A stretch of 64,000 nucleotides of DNA from Incurvaria masculella. Lineage: Eukaryota; Arthropoda; Insecta; Lepidoptera; Incurvariidae. Shown one piece after another: positions 21,676 to 34,606 of this stretch (its first letter is position 1; every line of letters starts with the position of its first letter). The stretch spans positions 19,796,001 through 19,860,000 of the forward strand of contig OX335649.1 in NCBI GenBank assembly GCA_946894095.1, written 5' to 3'. Under the pieces are notes generated by a model. The model was not told the origin of the DNA. It did not search any database and saw nothing but the letters and a program-made list of their open reading frames with translations. Position numbers and translations under genes: made by a program.

Positions 21676-22354
21676 CTTTATGAATCTCAGCATGTGTGAG
21701 TGGACATCATAGACTTTCTCAATCGTGCGCTTAGGTATTTTTTTCTTGTTATTGCAGAGGTCGAAAAGCATTAGAATCTTGTCATCTCAATATAGAGGAG
21801 AATCCTGTTAAAAATACGTGGTAATGCGATGTCCAAGACACAACTTTGCTCGGTAAAACAAACCTTTCTTTCCGCGTCATGCACTTAGATGAAAATCTAA
21901 GGTCATGCACTAGTCTTATTTAAAGCAAATTTTATTAGGTTTTTTTTTACTTTTTTTTAAGGAAGTCATGTCAGAATATTGAAGTCTCTATAAAATAGGA
22001 ACAATGTGCATTGCCGCTTTTAATGCTTTTATTCAATGCTGTGAGAACTATCAGTGCGGGTTTCCCATATCTCATTAGAATACGGCGTTACGCATGATTT
22101 CCGAACGATAACAAATATGGAAATGTATGTTTAAATCTCGGATAAAATATATGGGTAAAACGCTCTGTGAATAGGTCCGGTTGTCTCATAATAATAAAGA
22201 TATATTTTATTTACCAAGTGCACGATTAAGTACCAAATGAAATACTGTCTCCTATTCGCCGTATTAAAATAAAGCTATTTTATACCGAAGACTCCAGGCC
22301 GTGCTTTCAACAAATACAATGCAACCTTTCACTGCTCTTTCATTCTCCAAGTAG
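21676..22354. other. Intergenic, nothing recognised
   Basis: AT-rich. No feature seen. Confidence 0.4.
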
Positions 22355-22466
22355 CCACCTGGCCGGCCATGGTTCTCATAGTCGCCAAGAACGTAAGAGG
22401 TTCGTCGGGCACCTCTTAGACGAGGGCCTGGCTTACGCTAAATACTGCTGCGCTTTATATATAAAA
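22355..22466 (+). repeat. Dispersed repeat family Q, copy 3
   Basis: CCACCTGGCCGGCCATGGTT to CTTTATATATAAAAAA; same family as 4340-4465. Confidence 0.6.
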
Positions 22467-23041
22467 AAACATACAATAACCTCACTAAAGTCCGATGTCT
22501 AGTCAGTCAGATCGGAGCCAACTGCTTGTTTCCACCCGGAACGCGGAAAGTGTTCAGTTCGTCCGGACATAAAACTTATGTAAACATACCGTCGGTTTAC
22601 TGAAAACAAATGCAAGAATCTTAATGTGAGCTAAGATTACGCCCGAGAAAATTACCGTACTTTTTTCGAGTGGGCTACGCATGGAAAAGTCTTAATTTTT
22701 GAGATGGAATCAATTTTTAAAGCTAAATTTTCAGTGCTGGGATATGCTTATCGCGTCAAATGTGCAAAAGTGTACCGCTAAACGCTTCCTGCTCAGTTAA
22801 AATTCGACAGACATACCGTTCTGAAGCAAAACAATGCGCAATTACGTAGCGTACGTTTCCGAAGTGTTTTCAGCAAATTCCTAAAAAACATAAACCATTG
22901 AAACCATAGAATACTAGCCAACTATGAGAACAGCTGTCTCCAAATTTCAAAACTTTCAAACCAATTTAAACATACATGCCACGTGCAAACATAGTCGCAG
23001 ACGTATTGGAGAGTTTGCGTGTGTGGGAATTGACGTGACGA
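22467..23041. other. Intergenic, end of duplication copy 1
   Basis: No recognised feature up to the junction. The junction bases GACGTGACGA|ATTATTTACC carry at most 1-2 bp of microhomology. Confidence 0.5.
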
Positions 23042-23762
23042 ATTATTTACCGCCGGGTAATGTATTGAATAGGTACGAAATTACTGTATTAGTTAGTGTT
23101 ACTGTATTGTACTATAGCAATTAATTTGAGGTTATGCAACGACATCTACATATACATATACATGTAATCAGATTTTAAAAACAATCTGAATAGGTTTTGC
23201 TTCGAAGCCTGCTTGCCGACGAATGTCCAGACCAATATATTGACAATATAAAGACCAGTATATTGACTAGATGGCGTAAAGTGCACATTCTACAAAAGAA
23301 AATATGAATTAGAAATACGAGAAAGAAATAAAACTAGGAGAAAGTGTCTGTTGAACGTTATTTATAGCTCAAAAGTTCCATTTGAATTCCGTTCCCGTGT
23401 TCAAAACCTAAGTAATGACGTACCTAATTAGCTTTCCAAGCGGGGCTAATGTAAACAAGTGGTGTTGTATGGTATTCATATCTGCATATGTATGTATGTA
23501 ATCAAACAGCAAGGCGTCCGCGGGGCGGCATGCGACGTCTCGCGATATGGGAAAGTTTAAGAAGACGCCACGCCACATCAGCGTAATTATGGAAGTTGAC
23601 TCCGAGAATAGCTCTAAAACTGGGAGCATTCCTCCCGAGCATAATAATTTCTTAAAATAACGGCATTTAGCGTCTTCCGCGCGGGTACGGGCCCGCTCCG
23701 CTGTCGCGAGGGCGGCTCAGTGTGTAGTGATTTTGATTATTTTTCCGTTACCCTTTAAATCT

Positions 23763-24119
23763 GAGTCTGTAGTCCCAGTTGTTAAATTGACGTTTACGGG
23801 AAACCGATCGACTTACGTTTTCAAACGTATGGAAAAATTTAAGAGCGCGCGTAGTGAGCGTTAATCGAACTAACACTTGCGAGTTCGAGTTTGATTTGAC
23901 AGCTTGCTCAACGTTGCCGTAAATACGTCGACGTTGCCGTTTACGCCGTCTCCTCGTTTTCATACAAATCGGAAGTCCGAGTTTGACTTTGACAGCTTGA
24001 ATAAGTAAAACCACAGAATATCTAGTAAAACTTGTATCGAGCTTGACGTTTTTACGAAAAACGCCAGTCGATCGGTTTGCTGTAAACGCCAATTTAGGTG
24101 ACAACTGGGACTACAGGCT
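23763..24119. mobile_element. Inverted-repeat MITE family C, copy 2
   Basis: Duplicate of 8861-9217, no differences noticed. Confidence 0.8.
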
Positions 24120-24467
24120 CTGTATACACTTCGAAACGCGAATCTTGCGGCATGTGAATAACGTAAAACTCGGACAAAGATCTCAGCTAAGTAACGTCGC
24201 TTCGAAAGCCCTAATATTTCGGTCCTCGCTAAATCGTCAACGACCTCTCGATACTTTGGAATTCATTCGCAGCGGTAATGCTGTTTAAAAAATTTACATT
24301 TTGTTTGCTTTAAGACGTAGTAAAAATGTTACTTAGCAGGGTTCTTGTCCTCCCCTCGCCACAATGCCTATTTAACTAGCGCATAGCATCCGTTATCGAT
24401 GAGCATATAATAAGATATGTGTACGTTTACCGTACTTTATGACAATTTTATCTTTATTTACCACTCC

Positions 24468-24669
24468 GGGGAAGCTGCGTTATAGTATACAATCATAACA
24501 CTTACAAGAAATTAAATATTAGTTAATATTATAATTGTTATCGTGACTTATCAAATGTTTTATTAAAAATCGTGGAATTCCAATGGGACTTTTTTTAATT
24601 TACGTAAGCCCCAAAGGTACTTGGCATTTGGTGCAGCCGCAGCCTATCTCTTTAAGCTTGTGACTTTTT
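24468..24669 (+). repeat. Local direct repeat, unit 1 (duplicate)
   Basis: Duplicate of 9566-9767. Confidence 0.85.
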
Positions 24670-24699
24670 TCTGGTGGCAAGCTTTGACTTTTGTGGCTT

Positions 24700-24960
24700 G
24701 GGGAAGCTGCGTTATGGTATACAATTATAACGCTTACAAGAAATTAAATATTAGTTAATATTATAATTGTTATCATGACTTATCAAATGTTTTATTTAAA
24801 ATCGTGGAATTCCAATGGGACTTTTTTGAATTTACGTAAGCCCCAAAGGTACGAGGTAGACGGCGATACGGGGCCGTCTAAATAAATAAAAGGAATAAAA
24901 AATCCTCCTCCAACATATGTTTGGTGCAGCCGCAGCCTATCTCTTTAAGCTTGTGACTTT
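24700..24960 (+). repeat. Local direct repeat, unit 2 with 44-bp insertion
   Basis: Duplicate of 9798-10014 but carrying 44 extra bases at 24859-24902. Confidence 0.85.
24859..24902. repeat. 44-bp segment unique to duplication copy 2
   Basis: Contains an 8-bp inverted repeat TAGACGGC/GCCGTCTA (from 24857) followed by an A-rich tail (AATAAATAAAAGG). Absent from copy 1. No direct duplication flanks it, so gain by a simple transposon or loss by microhomology deletion cannot be told apart. Confidence 0.9.
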
Positions 24961-25207
24961 CAAATGCATAATGTATTGAAAATATCATCGATATGGTTTC
25001 CGCTTAACTCGATCATGATCAGTTTAACTGTTACTACTGTAGGCTGCAGGTCATCATTCATAAGTTATTGTTGTAGTAAACATTTTAATGTATTGTATTT
25101 TTGGAAATAAATTAAAAGAAAAAAGGTAAAGGTCCCAGCATCTCCGTAGTTGGACGTCCACATGCACAAATTACACTACGTAGCGTACGTACAGGCGCAC
25201 TCGTGGG

Positions 25208-25586
25208 CGCAGTTATAGGGCCGAGTGCACGAAAGGACCAAAAATCAAATTCAACGTCAACTTCGATACGAAGCCCTGGGCCTTACTTCACTAGAAGAGC
25301 AAAGACAGCGAAGCGACTTAATTGAAACCTTCAAAATATTAAATAGACATTATGACGTACCTAACCTAAAAGCTATGTATTCCCTGAACACTGACCAAAG
25401 ACTTGGTGGACATTCTCTGAAACTCAATCATAATAGCTTCAGTTCCAACCCGAGGAAATACTTTCTTTCAAACGGTTTGTGGAAGGCTGAAACAAGCTGC
25501 CGGAGGAAGTCATAAGTGCTAGCTCAGTGCACAGTTTAAAAAACAATTTGGTAAATCATGTACAAAATATTAAAAAAACGAGTCGT
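25208..25586 (+). pseudogene. CR1/L2-like reverse transcriptase remnant (duplicate)
   Basis: Duplicate of 10262-10640 with the same frame change and stop; see that entry for motifs. Confidence 0.75.
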
Positions 25587-25816
25587 ATTATGAACACTTA
25601 AAATAAAAATAATAATAAAATAAAAACAATGGGTACTCAATCAGTGAAGTACACGCATCAGCTTGCTACGGCTGCTAGAGTATATAATAATAATGACTAA
25701 GCACGTCACTTTGTAAGGTAAGTATAGAAGGAACTCCATGCGGTTCACTAAAAGTGACGTGTTTGAACATTGATTAACTCAGCCCTCTCTTCGTGCAATC
25801 GGGGCATAATACACTA

Positions 25817-27126
25817 TGATCAATAAGTTTCGGGAATTTTTAATTTTTAGTTTGAATTTTGAACGCTTTACCGATTCGATTTTTTTTTCTCAGGTTAGTA
25901 CACCTTTCCCTGACACTCCTGCCCAATGTCAAATATTAAATGTCATTAGTAATTGTTTAGCGTCTGTTTATATCAATCAAGTTTTTGAAGTTTGTCGCAT
26001 TTCAAAATGGAAAAAAATATTGAACAAAGAATTTGTTTGAAGTTTTGTGTTTCCAACGAAATCTCTTGTGCTGATCCATTCAAAATGCTACAAAAAGCCT
26101 ACGGGGACTCTGTTCTCTCAAAAACAAGAGTATACGAGTGGTATTCGTCGTTCAAAAATGGTCTCAAAGAAGTTGACGATGCACCTCGTCGTGGACGCCC
26201 TTCAACATCAACTACCGATGATAACGTCGAAAAAGTTCAAGAAATCGTACTCGAAAATCGTCATGCAAGCCTCAGAGAGATAGCTGGTGAGCTCAAAATC
26301 ACGAATGGATCGGCAAAGCATATTATGGTGGATATTTTTGGCATGAAACGCGTTGCAGCACGACTCGTGCCAAAAGACCTGAACTTCGTCCAAAAACAGT
26401 ACCGTAAGACAGTGGCCCAGCAGATGATTTCTGAGGTAACGAATGACCTTAACATGATGCAACGCATAATTACTGGTGACGAAACGTGGGTTTACGAATA
26501 TGATGTTCTAACTACCCAACAATCATCAGAGTGGCGCTATAAAAATGATCCAAAACAGAAGAAAGCTCGTCAAAGCCGATCAAAAATAAAGGTAATGCTC
26601 ACTGTTTTCTTTTATTATAGCGGCGTTGTTCATTATGAGTACGTGCCTACTGGTCAAACAGTCAATAAGGAGTACTACCTGGCCGTAATAATGCGTTTGA
26701 GAGATGCTGTGCGTAGAAAACGACCGGAAAAGTTGCAAAACAACTCATGGATCTTGCACCATGACAATGCTCCGTCTCACAAAGCGCGCATCGTGACCGA
26801 TTATTTGACCAAACATACTTTAAATACAATTCAACAGACACCGTATTCTCCGGATATGGCACCATGTGACTTTTTCCTGTACTCAAAACTTAAATTACCC
26901 ATTCGTGAAAACAGATTTTCGAGCATCGATGAAATAAAAGAAAATGCGACGAAGGCATTGAAAGCCATTCCTTCACCGGACTATCAAAAGTGTATGGAAG
27001 AATGGGTTAAGCGTTGGCGTATGTGCATCGCTTCAGACGGTTGTTATTTTGAAGGTGATAAAATAAATGGATCCGAAAATTAACAATTTTTTTTTAAATT
27101 TATTAATTCCCGGAACTTTTTGATCA
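25817..27126 (+). mobile_element. Full-length mariner element, copy 2
   Basis: Duplicate of 10871-12180 with the same terminal repeats and the same TA on both sides (25815-25816, 27127-27128). It moved as part of the large duplication, not by its own transposition, since the flanks are duplicated too. Confidence 0.93.
26007..27083 (+). CDS. Mariner transposase, intact (duplicate)
   Basis: 358 residues, identical in translation to the product of 11061-12137, with the same DD34D catalytic positions (TGDETW, HDNAPSH, PDMAPCD). Both copies being unbroken is explained by the recency of the duplication. Confidence 0.95.
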   Translation: MEKNIEQRICLKFCVSNEISCADPFKMLQKAYGDSVLSKTRVYEWYSSFKNGLKEVDDAPRRGRPSTSTTDDNVEKVQEIVLENRHASLREIAGELKITNGSAKHIMVDIFGMKRVAARLVPKDLNFVQKQYRKTVAQQMISEVTNDLNMMQRIITGDETWVYEYDVLTTQQSSEWRYKNDPKQKKARQSRSKIKVMLTVFFYYSGVVHYEYVPTGQTVNKEYYLAVIMRLRDAVRRKRPEKLQNNSWILHHDNAPSHKARIVTDYLTKHTLNTIQQTPYSPDMAPCDFFLYSKLKLPIRENRFSSIDEIKENATKALKAIPSPDYQKCMEEWVKRWRMCIASDGCYFEGDKINGSEN

Positions 27127-27987
27127 TAATAATATATTTACGTTAAACACTCTACCTTTTGCACCGCCTCGCCTCCGTCACGCACAGTTCTCCTCGCTCG
27201 TTGTCTTCCCGCTTTCTCGCACGCACGCGCGCTTGGCCTAAAACCGTTTTGATTTAAAAACAGTCGGCTTTATATTTATTTAGTCGGGCGCTATATCGAC
27301 TCGATGCATTAGAACGATACAAGTTGGCGGCGATCTCGGCCCGTGCGGCGCGCTGTTTATTTTGGATCGGACGCTCTGTGTATTTTGTTTGCTACGGCCA
27401 ATATAGGTGTGGGCCTCGAAATAGTTTTGTTTAGCACAGGTGTACGACTGCGGAAAGTCTTTAAGGAATTTTATAAATCGATCTGAGATATACATGCGCT
27501 TAAACCGTCAAACTGAATAGTATAGTTAGGTCCCGCGTAAGTTTTGAAATAGCGAGATGTGAGATATAGTTTTCAGTGTAAATTAAATGACGTGGTAAAT
27601 AGTTTGATTAGCCATTTATTTTTTGGTCTTGGTGTCTTTGTCACAGGTTGAAATAAAATTTAATAACGAATTGTCTTTAGATATCGTCGCTAAACGCTCA
27701 TTAGTTCTTTAAAAGGTATTACCTTTCGATCAATTAATTAATTAGATGAAGTTAAAAAACGAATTTAGCGGCACACATTAAAATTTTTGACATTTACACC
27801 TCCGTTCTATAAAACGTAATATTATTTCCTAAACAGAGTTTGATACCCAATGCCTGTGAACGCAAAATTCCAACTATGCATTGTTTATATTATATTATTA
27901 AAATAGAATAAATCTAGAGAGGTGAGGATTCCTGACATAGTTATTTATAAATTCATAATTCCACTATTCCTTCCTTTTAAACAATAG

Positions 27988-28540
27988 ACTAGGAGGTTGT
28001 GACAAAAATGGTAACTATAACGTAAATGGCTGAAACTGGGTTCACGGGATCGAGACCAACCCTCCGAAGCTAAATGCGTCGCGTCGGTCTGCCTGTGCCA
28101 AGTGACTCCAAATAAGGCGCCTGGAAAAACTAGTTATCGTGACAAGAAAAGTACGATAAGGTAAATGACTGCAAATAACGAAGCATAAAAGTATTAGCAC
28201 ATACTTGCTTAGTAATACCAAAACTTAACAAATATTTTGTTTCATTCCGTAGTTATAGGCGATTTTGATTACAGATATAACTTCAGGTATATTTAAGTAT
28301 TTTAGAAAAAAAAAACTTACTGGTTATTGTTGCATAATTAGTAGGTATCAATATGCCTAGGCACTCAGTATATTCATCAGCTGGTACATACCAACATCTA
28401 TTTTGTATAGCCAATCTAGCTAACGCAACCACTTGGCGCAGACAGACCGAAACATTTAGCATCAGACGGTTGGTCTCTAACATGTGAACCAAAATTCAGC
28501 CGTTTACCATATCGTGACCAAAAATGTCGTAACCTCCCGA
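27988..28540. mobile_element. Inverted-repeat MITE family D, copy 1 (duplicate)
   Basis: Duplicate of 13042-13594. Confidence 0.8.
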
Positions 28541-28701
28541 GATACAAATAGTAGTAGCAAGTGTTTCGAATCTCTTTAAGATGATTCTTGTTTTTCAATA
28601 GCGCCTTGTCAATAGCATACAAACAGCAATTGATTTTGAAACACCAAATAATGATTTAGAAGTGTTATAACTGTGATGTGGGTAGTCTAAAACAAAGCAA
28701 C

Positions 28702-29031
28702 CTATTTTTCTCTTTGCAATGCCCGTTCGTCTTTCCACACCTCCGCCTGTCGGTTCGTATCATATAGATCTCTTATCTCACTTACGGCTATGGCAATAGG
28801 GTCCAATATGGCAGTGCACGTACTTTTTCCATTATCCGCGGAGGTTGTCGTGCCGGACTGAAATGCGTCACAGCCGAGGACACTAATTACATCGAAAGCT
28901 TTTAATGACATTGCCGGGCGGCCGGCAGGACCTAAGTAGATACTTATACCCAGGAACGTTAAAAATGAATGGACTAGAGGCACGCCAGGCTCACGCGTCG
29001 CTGAGGATTTGCCCGAAGAGGCAAACGCCAT
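28702..29031 (-). other. Unrecognised 109-codon open frame (duplicate)
   Basis: Duplicate of 13756-14085. Confidence 0.2.
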
Positions 29032-29053
29032 GCAACGAGCTAAATCAGCTTAA

Positions 29054-29202
29054 CATGTGAGAAAATATGTTTGAGAATTCGACCATTTGCACCAATCAGA
29101 AGTGGATGCCTGAAGTGAATATTCTACCCAGGAAGAGCACAGAAGGCATGACATAAACGCTTCTGATTGGTGCAGAATTGATCGAATTCCCTCGCATATT
29201 TC
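29054..29202. mobile_element. Foldback MITE (duplicate)
   Basis: Duplicate of 14108-14256. Confidence 0.7.
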
Positions 29203-29409
29203 GTCACACCTTACGCCGGTTACCTCCCTGGTAATGTCGACTAGGCGCCTGATGGAAGTGAATTTTATAGTACTTTGAAAAATGAATGCAAATCATATGT
29301 GACTGTTTCGATGGATTTTTTTTGTAAAGCCCACAAAAAATGCTTCGAGCGACCCTGGTAACGCCCACACGCCACTCTTCCGTTATACTGTCGCTTTGAA
29401 TGAATAATT

Positions 29410-29564
29410 CAATGGCAATGAAAATGGTCAGTGGCACAGTTCAATGTAGCGTAACAGTATAAGGAAAGATCTCGCATGGAATCACATGTGTGTTGGCTAA
29501 TATCATGACGTTAGTGTGTATGAACCATTCATGTCCAGTTTCATTAAAAACAAAAAAAAACTTT
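29410..29564 (+). mobile_element. SINE body fragment (duplicate)
   Basis: Duplicate of 14464-14618. Confidence 0.7.
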
Positions 29565-29624
29565 ATTCTATACATGCTTTTCTGTAATCATTTCATGAGA
29601 AAGTTACCTTTGTATTCCCAATAG

Positions 29625-30182
29625 ACTAGGAGGTCGCGACAAAAACGGTAACGATAACGTAAATGGCTGAAACCAGTTTCAGTTCACGGGATAAAGTACA
29701 ACCCTCTGAAGCTAAATGTGTTAGTCTGCCTGTTCCAAGTGGTTGCATTACGTAGATAAGGCGCCTGAAAAAGTAGTTATGGTGACAAAAAATACATATG
29801 ATAAGGTAAATGGCTGCAAATGACGAAGCATGAAAGTATCAGTACATACTTGCTTAGCAATAAAAAAACTGAACAAATCTTTGGTTGCATTTAGTAGTTA
29901 TAGTCGATTTAGGTTACAGATATAACTTTAGGTTTATTTAAGTATTTAATTAAGTAACCGTCTGGTTATTGTTGTATAATTAATAGGTATCAATGTTTCC
30001 AGATAATCAGTATATTCATCAGCAGGTACATACCAGCATCTATTTTATATAGCCAATCTAGAAAACGCAACCACTTGGGACGGGCAGACCGACATATTTA
30101 GCATCAGAGGGTTGGTCTCTAACATGTAAACCCAGATTCAGCCATTTACCTTATCGTGACCAAAAATGTCGTGACCTCCCGG
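29625..30182. mobile_element. Inverted-repeat MITE family D, copy 2 (duplicate)
   Basis: Duplicate of 14679-15236. Confidence 0.8.
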
Positions 30183-31036
30183 AATACAAAGAATGCTCAC
30201 AGGATTTTAAGATGATCACTTCCACTACTATTGCATGCGACCCAAAATAGTAGTTATCCAAATATTTTTTCCATGTCCATCTTAATCATTTTTAAGAAAA
30301 CATCATGTAGCTTTCCATACAAATAGGAAAAAAAGGAAAATTACAGGAGGAATTCATGCGAGCGTATGGCCGTTCTGTGCCCCACGATCGCCGCAGAGCG
30401 TAAAGACCGGCGGTGGGCTTAGCAAATCGCCGCGAAAAACTGTTCGCATTTTCATTGAAAAACGACGTCCGTTTTCGCGTTAGAGTAGTAATAAAACCTC
30501 GATAAAAAGTCATAACGCCCGGTGGCGGGACCGCCGCGGGAAGTTAGATGGGAGAAAGTTGGAGATGGAGGGGGAGAGTGGCTGCGTGTGCGGTGCGGGC
30601 TGCGGGGTGGAATTGCGAGTGATCGAAATGCCTATGAACCCTGGAACGCATGCGATCGCTGACACCCTGAAGATGATAAGTGTTTATCCACAAATACAGC
30701 TATCTATTTATTTATTTTAACAAGAAACACCAACAGGTGACAGGACAAAACGGTAAGACAAATTAGACTGTTATATCAATACATTTCTGGCATGCCACCC
30801 AATTACAGGTGTTTACAACGTTTTTTCAAAGCCTAAAATTCGGAAGAAGGACTAGAAGAACTACTGATGGAAGAGTACTTAATTGCTTATTAAGTAAAAC
30901 TATGTAATATCGATACTTCCATATCCATATATTGTCAATGCGAAAGTAATTCTGTCTCGTTTTCACGCCTAAACCGCCCAACCAATTTTGATGAATTTCG
31001 GTATTCATATAGTCTGGACTTTGGAGATGAACATCA

Positions 31037-31161
31037 GACCTAGCAAGTGAGGAAGGGACTTAAAGCTTTTTATGGATCCAAAGCGTTGCCAGCCTTCACG
31101 ATAGACCAATTACCTATCCAGAACCTGACTGTGCCCAGGGTTGCTTAACTTATATGATTGC
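31037..31161 (-). mobile_element. Old 5S-headed SINE fragment (duplicate)
   Basis: Duplicate of 16091-16215. Confidence 0.6.
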
Positions 31162-31231
31162 ACACGAGGCTTCTCGCTTGAAAAGATGTTTGTTAAGATT
31201 TTTTCGTAATGGTTTTTTATGAAATGCCTTT

Positions 31232-31498
31232 ATAGGGTTCCGTACCCAAAGGTTGCCAACGGAACCCTATTACTAAGCCTCCGCTCTCCGTCCGTCCGTC
31301 CGTATGTCACAGGCCTGTATCTCATGAACTGTAATAGGTAGGCAGCTGAAATTTTCACATTGTGTATTTATTTTGCCACTGTAACAACAAATAGGTAAAA
31401 TTTAAATATAATAAAAATGAAAGGGTGATTTATTTGTTACATCTTGTACGATGGTACGGAACCCTTCGTGTGCGAGTCCGACTCGCACTTGGCCGATT
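31232..31498 (-). repeat. GGGTTCCGTACC repeat, copy 1 (duplicate)
   Basis: Duplicate of 16286-16552. Confidence 0.75.
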
Positions 31499-32457
31499 CT
31501 TTTCTCATGCCGTTGCCCTGAAATAAATATGCATTCTGTCACAATTTCCGTATTTAAAGTAGAGTTTGAAAAAGAGAAGTCAATCAGGCGAAATTGAACA
31601 AAGGTGCAGCCGCGTAAGGTGTACAAGCGGTATCTTCTCTCGACAACAAACTTTATATTTTCTCGCCGGCAACTTTTCGCAACTTTTTCATTAAACTTTC
31701 GCCTAACTTTTAACTTTTATGGAAATACTTGCGAGGGCTTTATGTGCGATTAATAGGGATTTGTTATTGAAAAAAATAAACAAGAAACAAAGCCGAGATC
31801 ATCCGCCGGGCGAGTGCGGACGCCTTAGCATACATTTACAGAGATTATGCTCCAGTTTTCGTGAATAGCATTGTCCCATCTCGAAGTAATTATCTCACAT
31901 GTCTGCATGTATGCGATATTTTGTGAGACTAATCTTAATCCGGGGTGTGTACATCAGGGTAGGTGGCGCCACGGTCTTTCCTTTCGGAGCTATTACTGCC
32001 GCAACTTCTTAAAAATATGAAGTTGCAAAATGTTACTGTAGTGGCGAGCACTTTAAGCAGTTGTTCATTTAATATCCTGAAACGGTCACAAAAATAAGTT
32101 GGAATTTATTAGACTAGTGCCTCTCTGAGCCATGCTGATAAATGTTCACCTTACAACTAAATCCTATTCATTTTATTGTATTTTCTCACTTGATACTTAC
32201 CTATTGGTGTAAGCCTTGTAAGAAAACATTTTTTTCGTGACGATTTTTAACCACTTGTCAAAATGGTAGACCCAGAAAGGAGTTGAGCCACTCCTTTCGA
32301 AACTTTGGGTTTAAGAAAAGTTTTTAAATGTAATCTCTCTTCAAAATTGTTAGCGTATGTACATAAATAATGTGTGAAAAACGCGAAACCTTAAGATATG
32401 TAATTTAATTTTTTGAGAACTAATGCAAAACAATAGGTAGGTACTAACTATTTACTT

Positions 32458-32651
32458 GGGTTGAGCCCGCACGGGTTGGCACCATACAAATTTGATTAAG
32501 CGGCAATATAAACTTATCAGTGTTTTCCATTTAGTTCAATTTACAAAGTTGTGGTCATATAAAGGGAAGATCCTGGCATAGGACCTTATTTCTGCGGTTT
32601 TGGGATAAGATCATGACAGTGTGGTATCATCCATCAATTTCCGTTAGTTTG
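32458..32651 (+). mobile_element. SINE body fragment (duplicate)
   Basis: Duplicate of 17512-17705. Confidence 0.65.
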
Positions 32652-33174
32652 AAACACTTTTGATTTCGTTTATGAGTGAGATAAATACATAGGCCTACGG
32701 AGGAGATAGCTAGATGGCATAGCACTGTGTTAAACTTAATATTCTGAACCCATAATGATGTTTGTTTGTTTTAATGACGAAAAAGGTAAAGTAGAAGTGA
32801 TCTAAATTCTATCTCTACGCATTTAATCGCGCAAACCGATGTCATAGAGGTGCTCTCCTAGAGATTGAAGTATTTAAAGTGCAGACGAAGGTCGCTCACC
32901 CGGTGTCCTGATCCACGGGCGGTTGAAAATGTCACCTTAACAATTGGACAGTAAACCCGCTGAAATACCCTCATTATTCCGCCAGACGTGTCTGTTTGCA
33001 GCGCGCAAACATTGACGCTGGCCGCTGCCGGTGCTGTCATCTATTAAGGCTCTGTTCTGATCAAAACTAGACTGATCTCCTAAATCTTGGTCGCGAATGT
33101 GTTTGTGAAGGCATTTAATATTCAAAACTTTGAATTGGTAATGGCTACATACTTTAATTGCAAAAACTTTTTAA

Positions 33175-33454
33175 AAAACGGCCAAGTGCGAGTTGAACTC
33201 GCACACGTAGGGTTCCGTACCATGGTACAAGATTTAACACAAAAAATTAACATTTTTTGTATGGAACCCCCCTGATTTTTTTTTATTATTATAGCGGAAA
33301 AATAAATACACACTCCGTAAAAATTTCAGCTGCATACCTACGAGTATTACGCTTAATGAGATACAGCCCTGTGACAGACGGACTGGCGGGCGGACAGCGG
33401 AGGCTTAGTAATAGGGTTCCGTTTTCACTCTTTGGGTACGGAAACCTAAAAAGC
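33175..33454 (+). repeat. GGGTTCCGTACC repeat, copy 2 (duplicate)
   Basis: Duplicate of 18229-18508. Confidence 0.8.
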
Positions 33455-33777
33455 GATTAATTGCGGGCGTACATGAATGGATTGCCAAAACTTAGTACAA
33501 ATTAGCTACTCCGTTTCTAATGTCGGCCTCTTGTCAAAATAAATTAACGAACGTTAAATTGTTACATAGAAGCCTCGCTAGGAAATGTTCGGTTTTAACT
33601 AAATAAAATTAATTTAAATTTCTCTTAATTCAACATATCTTCACCGTAATAGTCACTCTAGGCTGGGGTATTTTGGCATGCTTATATACCGAATTGCAGT
33701 TATAATTGGACTTCATGTTGGCTTCTCTTAGCACCGGTAATCGTCAAAAGTTGCAGCTAGCGTATGTACAGCATAGA

Positions 33778-34076
33778 TAAAACCGGCCAAGAGCAAGTCC
33801 GACTCGCACACGAAGGGTTCCGTACCATCGTACAATATTTAACACAAAAAAATCATGTTTTTTTGTGGGGGACCCCCCTTTAATTTTCATTATTTTTTTA
33901 TTTTACCTATTTGTTGTTATAGCGGCAAAATAAATATACACTCGGTTAAAATTTCAGCTGCCTACCTATCACGGTTCATGAGATACAACCCTGTGACAGA
34001 CGGACAGACGGACGGACAGCGGAGGCTTAGTAATAGGGTTCCGTTTTCACCCTTTGAGTACGGAACCCTAAAAAGG
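33778..34076 (+). repeat. GGGTTCCGTACC repeat, copy 3 (duplicate)
   Basis: Duplicate of 18832-19130. Confidence 0.8.
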
Positions 34077-34550
34077 AAGGAGATATGGCGACCGCATGCC
34101 ATTTTGCCTTCCTTTCCCCTCAGTGGTACCAACTATGCCATAGGCGGTTGATGTGATGTGGTTGTTATTAGCAAATATTTTATTTTATTTCGGTATTTAT
34201 GTATATATATATCTACTAACTGCACTTTGTTTAGTCAGATAACAAAACGCTTGCTTGAACTGTTTGGGTTGAGATTTTAAAAATGACCGCCAAGTCTTGC
34301 ATGAGTGTTCTTGGTAAATATTGTTCGTACGTTGGGTTTATACGGGTTTTTTCCTTCATTAGGTGTATATACACACTCTGAAATGGCTAAAGTTATAACA
34401 ATAAACTTTGTGTAAATACAAATTGTAAATTTAACAAGTTTTTTTCGTTTTTGCAATATTTTCTGTGTTACGTTATAGGTTCATGTTCGTCCTACACAGA
34501 ATAATAACTAGTTACAATATTTAGTTTAACGGCTTACCGCGCGTGTGAGG

Positions 34551-34606
34551 AGCAGGACGTGCTGCTCGACGTTTCGGAGCCTCACATGGGCTCCATCTTC
34601 AGGAGA
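34551..34606 (-). ncRNA. Hammerhead-ribozyme-like motif (duplicate)
   Basis: Duplicate of 19605-19660. Confidence 0.5.

Larger units (their letters stand above)
8140..23041. repeat. 14.9-kb tandem duplication, copy 1
   Basis: This 14,902-bp segment is repeated head to tail at 23042-37987. The start (ATTATTTACCGCC) and end (GACGTGACGA) can be fixed to within one or two bases because the flanks differ. Every portion I compared is identical, including all short reading frames. The only difference found is a 44-bp stretch present in copy 2 and absent here between 9956 and 9957. Either a very recent duplication or two haplotypes placed in series by the assembler. Confidence 0.97.
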
